Both the position numbers and the translations under genes were made by a program. Below, one piece after another: positions 25,801 through 34,329 of a stretch of 64,000 nucleotides of DNA. Below the pieces are notes generated by a model. The model worked only from the letters and a program-made list of their open reading frames with translations, was not told where the DNA came from and did no database searches. Position 1 is the first letter of the stretch, and each line of letters opens with the position of its first letter. This DNA is from Heliocidaris erythrogramma (Eukaryota; Echinodermata; Echinoidea; Camarodonta; Echinometridae): the NCBI GenBank assembly GCA_025617745.1, contig CM046854.1, positions 62,701,606 through 62,765,605 of the forward strand, written 5' to 3'.

Positions 25801-28800
25801 ATTGGGCTGATTATAACCTGTGATTGACTGATTATGATTCCTTCCTATGAACTAAATAAGCCGATATTCTACTAAATGTAATCCCTGGATAAAGATACAT
25901 GCATACATAAATTTCATATCTTTATTTGACAGATAAATCACTTTCCATTATACCAGTGGTTATGTGCATATCAGAAACTTTCATAGGCTAGATAAGACAA
26001 CACGAACCCTTTATTGTTTATACATGTATATACGTAGAGCTAGTGAAGGAAGAAATGAATCACAGGAGGCGAATGACAACACGGCGTATGAGATGATTAC
26101 AAGTGGAGGTAAAGGTAAGAATAGAAAACTGTAAAGGTAGCCAAGGATCAAAGACACCAAATATTCACAAACAACATAAATAAAATTTACAAAAATCACT
26201 ACTTGCAAATTTAAAAATGATACCGGTAGTTTTCTACACATGCGTTGACTCGATGCATTTAGAAAATTAATTAAAAGAGAGAACTGTTTTTTACAACCTA
26301 CACAATAATGATTTAGGAAGAAAATAACCGATACAAGATTGATGTAATAGGTTTATTTATTTCGTATTGATAACATAGTAAACCATACTTGTTATTAACC
26401 TGGGAAATAAACCCAAATCTGATTTTAAAAGAGATCTTCAACGCTCATGACACAATGTAACCCGTATTTACTAGCAACGTCTTTTTACCAGATCCTAAAT
26501 AAATTATGATCCCTTTGTAGCTGCCAAGTCATTGCATTATCTTAAATACTTACAGGCATTTGGGATACTATATTTCAATTTAACAGCATATACAGAACTT
26601 AAGGTCGGGCCTTCTGGGACATCTCACTCGCCCCTTATTGCTCCTGAAAACGTGAAGTTTTTCACCAGACTTGGTTCAATCGGACGAGGTGACTTCGGTG
26701 CTGTCTGGAAGGGTGAATTCCGCTCAAATCAGAGACAAACAGCAGTTGCTATCAGACAAATTCCAGGTCAGGTTTTGATAAAGCAAACAAATAAAAAATA
26801 ATAAGTTGGAAATTATGATATGAATTATCAAACAAGTTCATGTTCTAGAGGTGTTTTTTAGGGAGCATATGTGTATTCCCTTTCCAGAAACATTATATAC
26901 CTTACATTGATTAGTTTAGATCGTTCGTCAAAGAGAAACGCAAGGAATTTTTAAAAGTGAGTATTCAACAGAAAACAGTATATTGTTAATGCTGTTATGG
27001 TCCTGCAGACATATAACATGTTTCATATTCTACTGAAATAAGTAGTTACTTGCGTTATAAATACTTATAACAAATTCCGTTAGGTTTTAAATTGTAGCCT
27101 TTTCTTCAACAATCTTCGCACGACACTGTATACTGTATGCGCTAAACTGAAAGCATGGTATAATAATGAATCTGATAATCTTTCAGGTCAAATAACTACA
27201 TCGAGCAACGTACTCCAATCTATCAAGGTACTTTTTGAGCTTCCAGATCAACTGAATGTCGTTAAGTGTTTGGGATATTGTCAGCAACAAGGTAAAAAGC
27301 GGAAATTAGCTAGCGTATGTTTAATATTCCCTATTATATATAAACATAATACAATCAAACATGGGTAATACCTACTTACAATTACAACCAATGAGCAAAT
27401 TAATTATAAATTGGGCTAATAGTGCATTAACCTTAAGAATCTCGCACAGGACAGCTGAATGTTACATTGAAAAATCAAGGTTCAGCTTTTCACGCAACTG
27501 ACCAAACCAATAAAAGAATATATTGGTCTAGATCGGATACTTCCCTTGAGCTCAGTAATTGGTAAACATTTCCCTTTATCCTTATATTGTGGTGTACGAT
27601 GTAAACCATGTACTGTCCATCGTTTTCAACCATTCATTTACTTACCACTGATGCAGGTAGCGTCTTGTATGAGTTCATTTCTGGGGGTACACTGCTCACC
27701 CATCTTCAGACGACAGGGGTGCAATCTCAACCTACGTACAGCAACCTCAAACCAAACACGGTTCGTGTGGATCAAGGGAGTCTACTTAACTTTGCCTGGC
27801 AAATAGCAAAGGGAATGCAATTTCTTGCATCTAAGAAGGTAAACGTTGTTGTGTTTAATGGCCATGTAGAAAGATAACCAGTCATGCCGAGATTAAAACA
27901 AGAAATTAAGTACCCTCTACTTAAAGTAATAAAATAACGGATACATATTTAACCGGAACCTCTGTAAAGTGATATGATTATTGATATATGAAAGCATAGA
28001 TATACTACCGTTCGGTTGTATATCCATGTTGAAAGAGAGCGTAAAAAACCTGACAGAGGGTAATTTAGGTCACTTCCAGGGATTTACAGAATATTCTTCC
28101 TTTGGAAGAAAACAAACTGAAAACTTGATTTTTAAAGAATTTAACTATTTCTGAACTAAAATCATAATATTCTGATGAATTGGACATTGCAATTAAAACG
28201 ATAGATAAAAAAGAATAGGTGTGCAGAAAGAAGGAGAGAAGGTAATGGGAATGTATTTGTATTTGATTATGATAATGATAAGGAAATAAATGTATTTTGA
28301 ATCTGAATCTGAAGGTACAGATAAAAAAAGAAAATACATTGTAATTTCGGAGGAGGAGGAGCAAGACTGACAAGAACTATTTATTTTCATTTCGATTTTT
28401 TTACTTTTCCTAGATCATTCACGGAACTCTCTGTGCACACAATGTGTTACTAGATGAGAGAAAGCAATGCAAGTTATCTGATTATGGACTAGCCTCCTCA
28501 CTGTTCAGCAAAAGAGGTGTAAGTAGCCTACATGTGGTACTTTAATAATTAAAATTCCAAGCATTTCTGATGTTAGCCAACCGTAAAATTGAAACTACCA
28601 GCAAGAACTTTAAATTTCTCTAAATAATGTACCTCCATTAGTCTTTATATGAAAGGTTTGATTAGAATAATAATAATAAGATAAAAGATGCAATTATTAT
28701 TTCTTTGGCTCTTTCTTTGAATATAAATAAAGACAAAATAATCACTAAGTATCACAAGCCTAGTATTGCAAATGTTTGAATTATTCAATTGACTCCATTC

Positions 28801-30980
28801 TCTACTACCGTGACTACCTATGAATCCTATACTGAATAAGAGATTGATAGTACAACTGTAGCAAAGCATTGATTGTCAGTAGGAGTGCCATATCGAAATA
28901 AAGAGATGAATATTATCCTACTACCAGTTTTGAACAGTAAGGTTTTCATTTGTTCCATTTACTACGTCTTAGAAACCAACAAGATGGAGTTCACCAGAAA
29001 CCATGCTGACTGGTGTTCAGTCAACAGAAGGAGATATCTGGTCTTTTGGCATCGTCTTGTGGGAAATTGTGACTCTAGGTGTGAAAAAAATACTTCAGTA
29101 TTAAAAATGGAATCATGGGGATCAGGTTGTTTTATGCAGTAAAACAACAGACGTAACTTGATATGATGATTAAATAGATACGATTCATATCTGCGTCATG
29201 TAAACCATGCATTCTCGTTTATAAGACACATCCATAATACATGTATTTATATTTTTAAAATTGCATTGCTCTCATGCAAACACACAAGATAATACCATCT
29301 ATTCTCTTTTTTGTTTGCATGAATACCATTTTGTAGAATAACATGTTAATAGCCACTTCTATTTCTGGTAAAACTGAAGTATTTGTTTAGTTGGTCCATA
29401 GTCATATATTTAAATAATATGTTTCAATTGTTCTTGATTTGATTCATAAAGGTGCTCGGCCATACCCTAATACGACCTTTGACAATGTTCAGAAAGAGGT
29501 TGCTAATGGTTACAAGATGTCACGCCCTCGTCATTGTGGACAAGAAGTGTAAATAATCGTATTTCTATTAAGTCTTCCTCTTTGTTTTACAGAGTGTTTC
29601 ATAATTATCATACTTTATTTGAGTTAATTTATCATGTTAGATTTCATTATGAAATTACATTACATATATAGGTGGACATTTTTTTGAGCGTTATTCATTT
29701 CCGTACAATATGTGATATACTTAACTCTACTTTCATGCCCATATTGGTTCAGTTTAAAGAGGAGTGTTTTCTACCACTCCAAAAATATGTACATGTATTC
29801 AAATCAGTTATCTATAGAGTTAGGTGATATTTATTATGTCTTCCGCTACACCACAGTTACCATTTCAAAATATGAAAGCTCAAGTCCTATTGATTCGAGA
29901 AGGAGAATTTGATAAATGGAAATAGGGAGAAAAGGAGGATTAGTTTAAACCTAACCAGGAATTTTTTGTTGTACATATTTAAAGAAGAACAACGTTTTTT
30001 TCACGTTTGTGTAGTAAGAATATGACACTATGTGGATATGGAGTGCGCAGTTAGGATGCATTTAGGCATCAAGGCACGGCACCGGCAATAAATTTGAACT
30101 CGGGGCACAGAGAGATTTTAGAAATTGAAAATGTATAGCAAGTAACTCTCTGTAGTGTGCACATTCAAATCAATTGAACATTAAAAACTGGATTTGTGAG
30201 ATATTAAGTGACGTGATATAATAGAAACATATAGCATTATAGTACAGTGACATACATGTAATTATCGAATTGAAATCAGTCCAAGAGAAACATAAAATGT
30301 CACTTCATAAAAATTCAATGAATTTCTATTATTTTAGAGATTTTTGATAACACCAGAATGATATTGAGAAAGCTATGGTAGATAATTATACTTTCCCGTT
30401 TAATACATTAATGCCCTCTGTGTAATTACAAACATCGGTTATAGGAAATCATTATTACATAATAATCGCCTTTTTTGTAATCTTACAGGTATACCGTAAT
30501 GAGTCGTTGCTGGGAGAAAGAAGGTCAAAATCGGAGCAGCTTTGATGAAATCCTGAAGAGTTTGGAGAGGATTCTAGAAAAGAGTCATGTAAGATGGAAC
30601 TCAAATTCGCTACTTATTTGGCAGAATGTTGCGTCATTTATTGTACATCTTAATTATAAATAATTTTATTATTATATTGACCTCACTTAATATAGGCATG
30701 ATAAAAGTACGAAATCCTGTGAGGAGAAATAATGAAGACAAATTTAAATGAAATGATCCTGATTTCTAACTTATTGTGATCTTTATCTGTCACATTCAAT
30801 ATGATTATTAAAAGCAGCATCTGATACGGTAAAATTCTTCCTGATTTTATTAAACGTGAAAAATGATAAGTGTAGTAGAGTTTCAGTGTTATTGTGACTA
30901 ATTTGTATTTGTTTTCACAGAATTACCTGTCTCTCAATGACTTGGATGAAGGCTTATACGCGTCATCAATGGAGATATGA
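7838..30980 (+). CDS. Gene B: Ig-domain receptor pseudokinase (tyrosine-kinase-like), complete
   Basis: A spliced gene for a single-pass membrane receptor. Exons: 7838-7892, 10524-10844, 13113-13409, 14476-14742, 17999-18025, 22081-22113, 22559-22606, 24681-24824, 25608-25638, 26044-26114, 26587-26766, 27187-27291, 27657-27838, 28414-28518, 28973-29078, 29452-29548, 30489-30588, 30921-30980. They total 2229 nt, 743 codons with stop, and all junction phases agree. Order: signal peptide, three Ig-like domains, Thr/Pro-rich stalk, TM helix, juxtamembrane tyrosines, kinase-like domain, 19-residue tail. Gly loop IGRGDFG, DYG and SPE are present; the VAIK Lys is Arg and HRD is HGT, so phosphotransfer is unlikely. 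The Ig3 acceptor is GG instead of AG, so that exon may be skipped in frame, and a 41-nt stalk exon near 19088 is degenerate. The closest kinase type looks like the FGFR/Tie-like RTK group, but I cannot assign an orthologue. Confidence 0.85.
8781..10200. mobile_element. MITE-like element with TA target duplication and internal GTGCTA repeats
   Basis: The left end CACTCTAAAAA (8781-8791) and right end TTTTTAGAGTG (10190-10200) are perfect 11-bp inverted termini flanked by TA on both sides, as expected of Tc1/mariner-type non-autonomous elements. The interior is non-coding and rich in GTGCTA/TAGCAC units, with a unique middle at about 9000-9840. It lies in intron 1 of gene B. A related copy is at 11091-12093. 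Confidence 0.7.
10201..10523. repeat. Remnant of a second GTGCTA-type MITE
   Basis: A separate right terminus TTTTTAGAGTG at 10440-10450 is followed by TA. Its body (about 10320-10439) carries AGTGCTGAAATAGCAC-type units. No matching left terminus is visible, so it is partial. Confidence 0.55.
10524..10844 (+). CDS. Gene B exon 2: Ig-like domain 1
   Basis: Acceptor CAG at 10521-10523; 321 nt, phase 1 to 1. The domain has the V-set pattern: Cys in VSLECTTT, Trp in FIWNDGDDG, then DDGNYSCYL near the end (D-x-G-x-Y-x-C). NYS is a glycosylation sequon. One domain on one symmetrical exon fits exon shuffling and in-frame skipping. The gene C partner (42358-42677) is frameshifted. Confidence 0.85.
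11091..12093. mobile_element. Second copy of the CACTCTAAAAA-type MITE
   Basis: The left end CACCCTAAAAA (11091) and right end TTTTTATAGTG (ending 12093) are one-base variants of the termini of the 8781 element, again flanked by TA. Large parts match 8781-8945 and 9380-10200. The perfect palindrome AGCACTTGTACAAGTGCT is at 11981-11998. It lies in the intron after the Ig1 exon. Confidence 0.65.
12096..12465. repeat. Partial third GTGCTA array
   Basis: This repeats the right-hand third of the preceding MITE, including the same 18-bp palindrome at 12357-12374. The terminus is lost: the sequence runs into unrelated DNA after 12460. It may be an unequal-exchange product. Confidence 0.6.
12466..13112. 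other. Intron segment before Ig2
   Basis: A poly-G run at 12558-12576 and ATT-rich sequence at 13010-13070 are the only notable features. The poly-G neighbourhood also occurs in gene C near 43560-43640. Confidence 0.5.
13113..13409 (+). CDS. Gene B exon 3: Ig-like domain 2
   Basis: Acceptor TAG at 13110-13112; 297 nt, phase 1 to 1; donor gtaagt. Core residues: Cys in AICDAEES, Trp in [11 protein letters not shown], Cys in VELVCNIDG. An extra Cys pair (LTCND near the start, VDCH at the end) suggests a second disulfide. SNFT is a glycosylation sequon. Gene C 44224-44520 has the same length and frame. Confidence 0.85.
13733..14110. mobile_element. Foldback MITE with GGGTGCAA repeats, absent from gene C
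   Basis: The termini CACACTTAGAAA and TTTCTAAGTGTG are perfect inverted repeats, and the inner arms (a CACTGGCAGCACCTTTTT-type stretch on the left, mirrored near 14050) extend the hairpin. The interior is made of short GGGTGCAA units in both orientations. Gene C near 44825 shows the intact empty site, GTCTACACTACAT, which gives a TA target duplication. Confidence 0.85.
14476..14742 (+). CDS. Gene B exon 4: Ig-like domain 3 with lost splice acceptor
   Basis: The reading frame is intact (267 nt, phase 1 to 1): Cys in [18 protein letters not shown] at the core strand, Cys in TEFRCEAG, with NGT and NTT sequons, and a good donor gtaagt. The bases before it are TACGG where gene C (45169-45173) has the acceptor TACAG, so the invariant AG is missing. 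The nearest alternative AGs give stops or a frameshift. Skipping the exon would join phase 1 to phase 1 and give a two-Ig receptor. A polymorphism or base error is the simple alternative. Confidence 0.75.
14743..16280. other. Intron after Ig3 of gene B, first part
   Basis: I see no gene or clear repeat family here, only A-rich and AATAA-rich tracts near 15770 and 16125-16155. Gene C has the G-rich minisatellite at the start of the equivalent intron; gene B does not. Confidence 0.45.
16283..16835 (+). repeat. Dispersed ~500-bp repeat, copy 1
   Basis: Recognised by shared phrases with 16972-17462, 20640-21290 (reverse) and 21535-21945: 'GAACGAAATCGG', 'GGTAATGCCACTGTGATGT', 'TACTGTCCCGAGGGGAAAGG', 'GACATGTCACAATCG' and a closing 'TTCTTGTCCGAATTCTTGCA'. 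No open frame or obvious terminal repeats, so probably a non-autonomous element. Confidence 0.7.
16972..17462 (+). repeat. Dispersed ~500-bp repeat, copy 2
   Basis: Same order of landmarks as copy 1, about 150 bp after it and in the same direction: 'GAACGAAATCGGTCGAGC', 'GGTAATGTCACTGTGATGT', 'TACTGCCCCGAGGGTAAAGG'. Confidence 0.7.
17999..18025 (+). CDS. Gene B exon 5: 27-nt stalk mini-exon
   Basis: Acceptor ATAAACAG after a polypyrimidine tract; encodes RHTILSPTI, phase 1 to 1. The flanking intron phrase TTCATATTTCATAAACAG is shared with gene C mini-exons 47047-47073 and 54522-54548, which are richer in Thr/Pro. The role is likely a spacer between Ig domains and membrane. Confidence 0.65.
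   Translation, partial: DTPSFLQR
19088..19128 (+). pseudogene. Degenerate stalk mini-exon of gene B
   Basis: This aligns with gene C exons 52017-52064 (48 nt) and 55206-55250 (45 nt) and has a good donor (AAG before gtgatg). Relative to gene C it has lost the acceptor AG at the matching place and one base in the body. The 41 nt available would break the phase-1 frame; leaving it out gives an intact gene B frame. Confidence 0.6.
19461..19567. repeat. Long near-perfect hairpin, 47-bp arms
   Basis: The arm 19461-19507 pairs with 19520-19567 with a single-base bulge (five A versus six T) and a 12-nt loop. It lies in a gene B stalk intron. The matching part of gene C (about 52440-52470) has the flanks without the hairpin, so it was inserted or lost. 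It could be a foldback element or a source of small RNA. Confidence 0.9.
20640..21290 (-). repeat. Dispersed ~500-bp repeat, copy 3 (inverted, interrupted)
   Basis: Reverse-oriented relative of the 16283 repeat, recognised by TTTTCTCCTGGGCGACTTTT and CCTCGGGGCAGTA at about 20988-21018. It is interrupted by the insert at about 20815-20975. Confidence 0.65.
20815..20975 (+). mobile_element. Short non-LTR/SINE-like 3' tail nested in repeat copy 3
   Basis: It ends with AATAAA followed by ACTGAACTGAACTGAACTGAA, a short tandem tail typical of non-LTR ends, and splits the reverse-oriented repeat around it, so it is younger than that repeat. Similar tails are at about 6720, 35585 and 59230. Confidence 0.5.
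21535..21945 (+). repeat. Dispersed ~500-bp repeat, copy 4
   Basis: Contains 'GGTGATGTCACTGTGATGTAA', 'GTACTTCCTTGAGAGAAATTGCG' and 'ATGTCACAATCG' in the order seen in copies 1 and 2. Confidence 0.65.
22081..22113 (+). CDS. Gene B exon 6: 33-nt stalk mini-exon
   Basis: Acceptor TTTACCACAG; encodes [11 protein letters not shown], phase 1 to 1, before gtaaaa. It is paired with the 48-nt exon at 22559, echoing the short-plus-longer mini-exon cassette duplicated in gene C. Confidence 0.6.
22559..22606 (+). CDS. Gene B exon 7: 48-nt stalk mini-exon
   Basis: Acceptor CTTCCCAG; encodes [16 protein letters not shown] with an NHT sequon, phase 1 to 1, donor gtaggt. Same length and similar start (V-x-E/D) to gene C exon 52017-52064. 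Confidence 0.6.
22607..24680. other. Intron before the TM exon of gene B
   Basis: I see no gene here. The only features are short A- and G-runs (for example poly-G near 23682) and short open frames without family motifs. Confidence 0.5.
24681..24824 (+). CDS. Gene B exon 8: transmembrane exon
   Basis: Acceptor TTTCAG; 144 nt, phase 1 to 1. After a short Cys-containing stretch (TPCICKP) it encodes a hydrophobic helix (about AGIAVLSV-like start through [10 protein letters not shown]) followed by the basic stop-transfer WRRHGTKP. Gene C 58209-58340 keeps SGAS and [12 protein letters not shown], which fixes the frame. Confidence 0.85.
25608..25638 (+). CDS. Gene B exon 9: 31-nt juxtamembrane exon
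   Basis: Encodes [10 protein letters not shown] and ends phase 2; gene C 59979-60009 is the same length (GFEESQKTVSR). The short length suits the 71-nt exon that follows. Confidence 0.7.
26044..26114 (+). CDS. Gene B exon 10: juxtamembrane exon with first ITAM tyrosine
   Basis: 71 nt, phase 2 to 1, acceptor CTAG. Encodes [20 protein letters not shown] then SGGK. TAYEMI also fits an ITSM-like TxYxxI pattern. Joined to the next exon it gives [14 protein letters not shown]. Gene C 60837-60907 has NDNMAYEMV. Confidence 0.75.
26587..26766 (+). CDS. Gene B exon 11: kinase N-lobe, Gly loop and VAIR
   Basis: 180 nt, phase 1 to 1. Opens with AYTELKVG (second ITAM-like tyrosine), then a kinase start with [15 protein letters not shown], an intact glycine loop. 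Strand beta-3 reads [10 protein letters not shown], so the ATP-anchoring Lys of VAIK is Arg. Gene C 61776-61955 has the same change ([10 protein letters not shown]). Confidence 0.9.
27187..27291 (+). CDS. Gene B exon 12: kinase alpha-C region
   Basis: 105 nt, phase 1 to 1. Encodes [20 protein letters not shown] then [11 protein letters not shown], aligning with the alpha-C/beta-4 region of tyrosine kinases. No Glu sits at the usual alpha-C salt-bridge place; by eye it falls on Gln or Ser. That alignment is approximate. Confidence 0.8.
27657..27838 (+). CDS. Gene B exon 13: kinase hinge and alpha-E
   Basis: 182 nt, phase 1 to 0. Begins [17 protein letters not shown] (hinge and alpha-D), a linker with several Asn/Pro residues in the kinase-insert position, then [19 protein letters not shown], the alpha-E helix. 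Gene C 62796-62977 matches. Confidence 0.9.
28414..28518 (+). CDS. Gene B exon 14: catalytic-loop exon, HGTLCAHN
   Basis: 105 nt, phase 0 to 0, using donor gtaagt after GGT; this donor choice is required to keep frame with the next exon. Encodes [18 protein letters not shown], then [17 protein letters not shown]. The tyrosine-kinase HRDLAARN is HGTLCAHN: the catalytic Asp is Thr and the following Arg is His. Asn is kept, and DFG is DYG. The activation segment is short and has no tyrosine pair. Confidence 0.9.
28973..29078 (+). CDS. Gene B exon 15: APE-like motif and alpha-F
   Basis: Acceptor CTTAG; 106 nt, phase 0 to 1. Encodes [14 protein letters not shown] then [23 protein letters not shown] stands for APE and DIWSFG for DVWSFG, so the C-lobe fold is preserved. 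Confidence 0.9.
29452..29548 (+). CDS. Gene B exon 16: kinase C-lobe
   Basis: 97 nt, phase 1 to 2. Encodes [20 protein letters not shown] then [13 protein letters not shown], the usual Gx.PYP...G.R...P.C segment of tyrosine kinases. Confidence 0.9.
30489..30588 (+). CDS. Gene B exon 17: last kinase helix
   Basis: 100 nt, phase 2 to 0. Encodes [20 protein letters not shown] and the following [13 protein letters not shown]. Matches gene A 1054-1153 with few substitutions. Confidence 0.9.
30921..30980 (+). CDS. Gene B exon 18: C-terminal tail and stop
   Basis: Acceptor TTTCACAG; encodes [19 protein letters not shown] and TGA at 30978-30980. Two tyrosines are conserved with gene A. LINE sequence starts within a few tens of bases downstream. 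Confidence 0.9.
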   Translation, partial: NYLSLNDLDEGLYASSMEI

Positions 30981-30989
30981 TATGAAACC

Positions 30990-33315
30990 AGTATTCATCC
31001 TTGCGTTTTGACGTACTTACAGATATTGAAGCTTTTAAGTTTAATATTAAAATTCAAGCTTGGAGTAAAATTAGGGCATTTAAAGATAGTCATGAAGCAG
31101 CGAATAAACGGAAAGAACTTTTTCCTTAATGTTACTGATAAATGTATGCCTTATAAAACTAAAAGAATAATAAACAAACAATCCCCCGGGTTGAATGTAT
31201 TACTTTTTGAATTAATGAAGGATAGAAATAACATGAAAAGGAGAGGGGCTATTTTAAAAAAATGAATAGCTTTGGAAAGAATATAGACGCTTAAGAAATA
31301 AAGTAACATCAGAAAATCGTAAGATTAAACAGAAATATTCTGATAAATTATGTGAAAAATCAATGCAGAAATCAATCTTGGAAGGTTTTAAAATCACTTG
31401 CTACAAATGAAAGCCTTTCATCAACTATCCCCATTTCATCTAATGACACTTTAAGTGTTGCTAATAAATTTAATTTTCATTTTGCTAATGCAGCGAAAGA
31501 TTTGATCAATGAATTGAGTGAAAGCGTAAATTATTTTTAAAATAAATATAATTTATTAAGCTATAAAATAAGATCTATTGGCGTTGATGTTATATTGACA
31601 TTTATTTTAAAAACATGTGCAAACGAATTAATTAGATGTATAAAGGGTGACAAATCAAATCCTGATAACTATAGACAAATTTCCCTTCTTTCATGTATCT
31701 CAAACGTCCTTGAAAAACTGTCCTTAATCAGCTAAATAAGTTCATTGACATGAATAAAGTATTAATCCCAGAGCAATCCGGATTTAAGGCAAAGCACTCA
31801 ACCACAACAGCATTGATTAAAGTAACTGACTGCTGGCTCAAACCCATGGATAATCGGCAATACACAGAGGGGATATTTATAGATTTACAAAGAGCTTTCG
31901 ATATGGTTAACCACGAGCTACTTTTATTTAAACTATCACGGCTGGGTATAATTGGAAAAACTCTAGACTGGTTTACAAGTTACTTATCAATATGAAAATA
32001 ACAACTTTTATTAATCATGTGTTTTCAGAAGAATACTCAGTTAATAACAGAGTGCCCCAGGGGAGCTTAATTAGGGTAATTTTCTTTGTAATATTTATTG
32101 ATGATTTAGCTTCTTTATTGACAATTGTTCATTTCATTTATATGCAGATGATACCGTTTTGTATATTTCTGATAAAGACCCGAAAGTCGTCGAAACAGAT
32201 TTAAATGATGAACTCGCCGAAGTAATCCAGTGGATGAATAAAAATTAATTGAAATTAAATTGTACAAAAACTGTAGGTATGTTATCTGGAACGAGACAGA
32301 TGTTAGCAAGGCACAGTGATTTAAATTGTAAAAATCATATTACAAAAATTAAGAACGTAGACATTGTCAAATATCTTGGTGTTTTTACTGAAAAAGAGCT
32401 TAACTGGAATAACCAAGTTGAAAAAATGTGCTAAAAAATAGGCAAAATAGTTTTCTTGGAAGAATGAGGTATTTTGTTAATGAATCTATTAAAAAACTGT
32501 ATATTCTTCCATTATTCTTCCCCATTTTGACTACGCAGATAAAATTTGACAGTCTGCCCCTACGAGATATGTTAAAAATCTTCAGAACAGAGCAGGTAGT
32601 ACAGATAAATCCCCATACCTCTACTTCTCATATTCATGACATTTTAAATGGAAGAGATTGAGTGTCAGTTAAGAAAAACATATGCTATTATGATGTTCAA
32701 AATGTTAAATGATCTTGAACCTTTATACAGTATAATAAACGCCCTATTCGTATTAAACCAGACATGTATTTTCTTCGTTATAGGTAACCTCAGTCTCCCA
32801 AAACCAAGAACCAATAACTGTAAAAGAACATTCTACTACAGAGGAGCTTTATTATACAACAAATTGCCATCAAATACCCGTAGAGCTTTTACAATTCAAA
32901 CTTTTAAATCTACAAAATATAACCGTGCATAAGGAAGTTTTCATGTCTCTCTTTCATTCTATTTTTGTGTTTTGTGTATAGAATGTGTATTTATCTGTCT
33001 CCCTTATAAAACATTGAATAATTATGTACTGCAAATACTATATAGTTTTAAATGATATCATGCATGTTCAATACATTGTTTTTTGTTTTGTTTTGTTTCG
33101 TACAATATAATTTTATGTATTGAATAAGACTTTGTAAGTCTTTTTCCCCCAAGAATTGTAATATTTGTACATATCATTGTTATCAAGGACCCCATGGAAG
33201 AACAGCCGTATGTTGTTAATACGGCTATTGGGCTATCCATCGTATGAAAATCGTGATTTATATTATGTATATTATTTATGTCATTGATTACGTAAATAAA
33301 AACAAACAGACAAAC
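30990..33315 (+). mobile_element. Decayed CR1/L2-like LINE after gene B
   Basis: Homologue of the LINE at 2000-4625. Reverse transcriptase remnants at 31750-31995 (LIPEQSGFKAKHSTTTALIK; FIDLQRAFDMVNHELL), a VPQGS block near 32055 and an ADD motif near 32145, in broken frames. The 3' end has AATAAA at 33295-33300. With no other polyadenylation signal between the stop codon and the element, it may form the gene B 3'UTR. Confidence 0.8.
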
Positions 33316-33616
33316 AAATGGCTTCACGATCGCGTTAACAAACTCTAGTACAATACAGGTTATAAAGGATGTTTACGACATTACATTCGGTAATTGTTAA
33401 GATTTACTTATCTTTCATTTCGGGTACGTGTAATTTTATGATGATTGCAACAGAGAACTATAATATTATGTCGTAAAGGGATTAGACTGCAAGAAATATC
33501 TTTTCATTAGCGACCAATTATGATTCATAACCTATTTGAAATTATTTTACAATTTAATTAATTGTTGATCCCGTAGTGTGTATCTTTATAGTCGACACCC
33601 AACCATATTATATATA

Positions 33617-33826
33617 CAGCCCTGGAGAAAATTATTAGACCAAGCTTCTGTAATAAAGGTACTTTAATATGCATTCAAACTAATGAAAACGATTTGTCTT
33701 TGTATTTCATCGAATGAATAACAATTCCAGGAATTGTACCTTGCTTTTATGATATGTTATTTCCTTCTTACCACAAATATAACACTTTCAGTAACCATTC
33801 TTGGTCTAATAAGTTTTCCATGGCTG
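33617..33826. mobile_element. 210-bp TA-flanked MITE (Tc1/mariner-like ends)
   Basis: The left end CAGCCCTGGAGAAAATTATT continues into AGACCAAG; the right end is its imperfect reverse complement, closing in CCATGGCTG, and TA flanks both sides inside a (TA)n tract. The A-B spacer has the plain (TA)n there (4896-4918), so insertion followed the duplication. A second, left-truncated copy is at 58873-59062. Confidence 0.8.
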
Positions 33827-33867
33827 TACATATATATATATATATTGAAATATCCACATGGGTGTCT

Positions 33868-34325
33868 ACCCGGGGTAAGCCCCCTCCCCCGGTAGACCAA
33901 CCCTGGGTCGATTAGGGAACTTACCAATTTACGTATTTTACAGGTGTCCCAGATGTTTTAATTCATTGTCAACCCAGAGTACTATTTGTGGACATTTAGC
34001 CCACCCAGTGCAGATAAGAATCCAAACTGGCTATATCACAATTATCCTAGACACTTTAGTTTATTGCCAACCCAGAGTTGCCTTTGTGTCCATTTAGTCA
34101 ACCCAGGGTAAATAACAATTCCTACTGTATATATCACAGGCATCCTACACGTTTTAGTTTGTCAATCCAGAGGGGTTTTGTGGTTATTTAGTCAACCCAG
34201 AAGACAATTCCAACCGTTTATATCACACGTGTATCAGATTTTTAAATTTGTTGTCAACCCAAAATTGTATTTTTGGATGTCCGTTATATAGACAGTAGGA
34301 ATTGTTATCTATGGTTACTGTTGCT
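33868..34325. repeat. Copy of the ~100-bp repeat array in the B-C spacer
   Basis: Same phrases and same inverted end as 4946-5420, with some units shortened (for example near 34195). Confirms that this spacer belongs to the duplicated unit. Confidence 0.7.
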
Positions 34326-34329
34326 ATAG

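Noticed and set aside
28873-29142. 89-codon open frame over the gene B SPE/alpha-F exon
   Set aside because: It reads the wrong frame of a real kinase exon (28973-29078).
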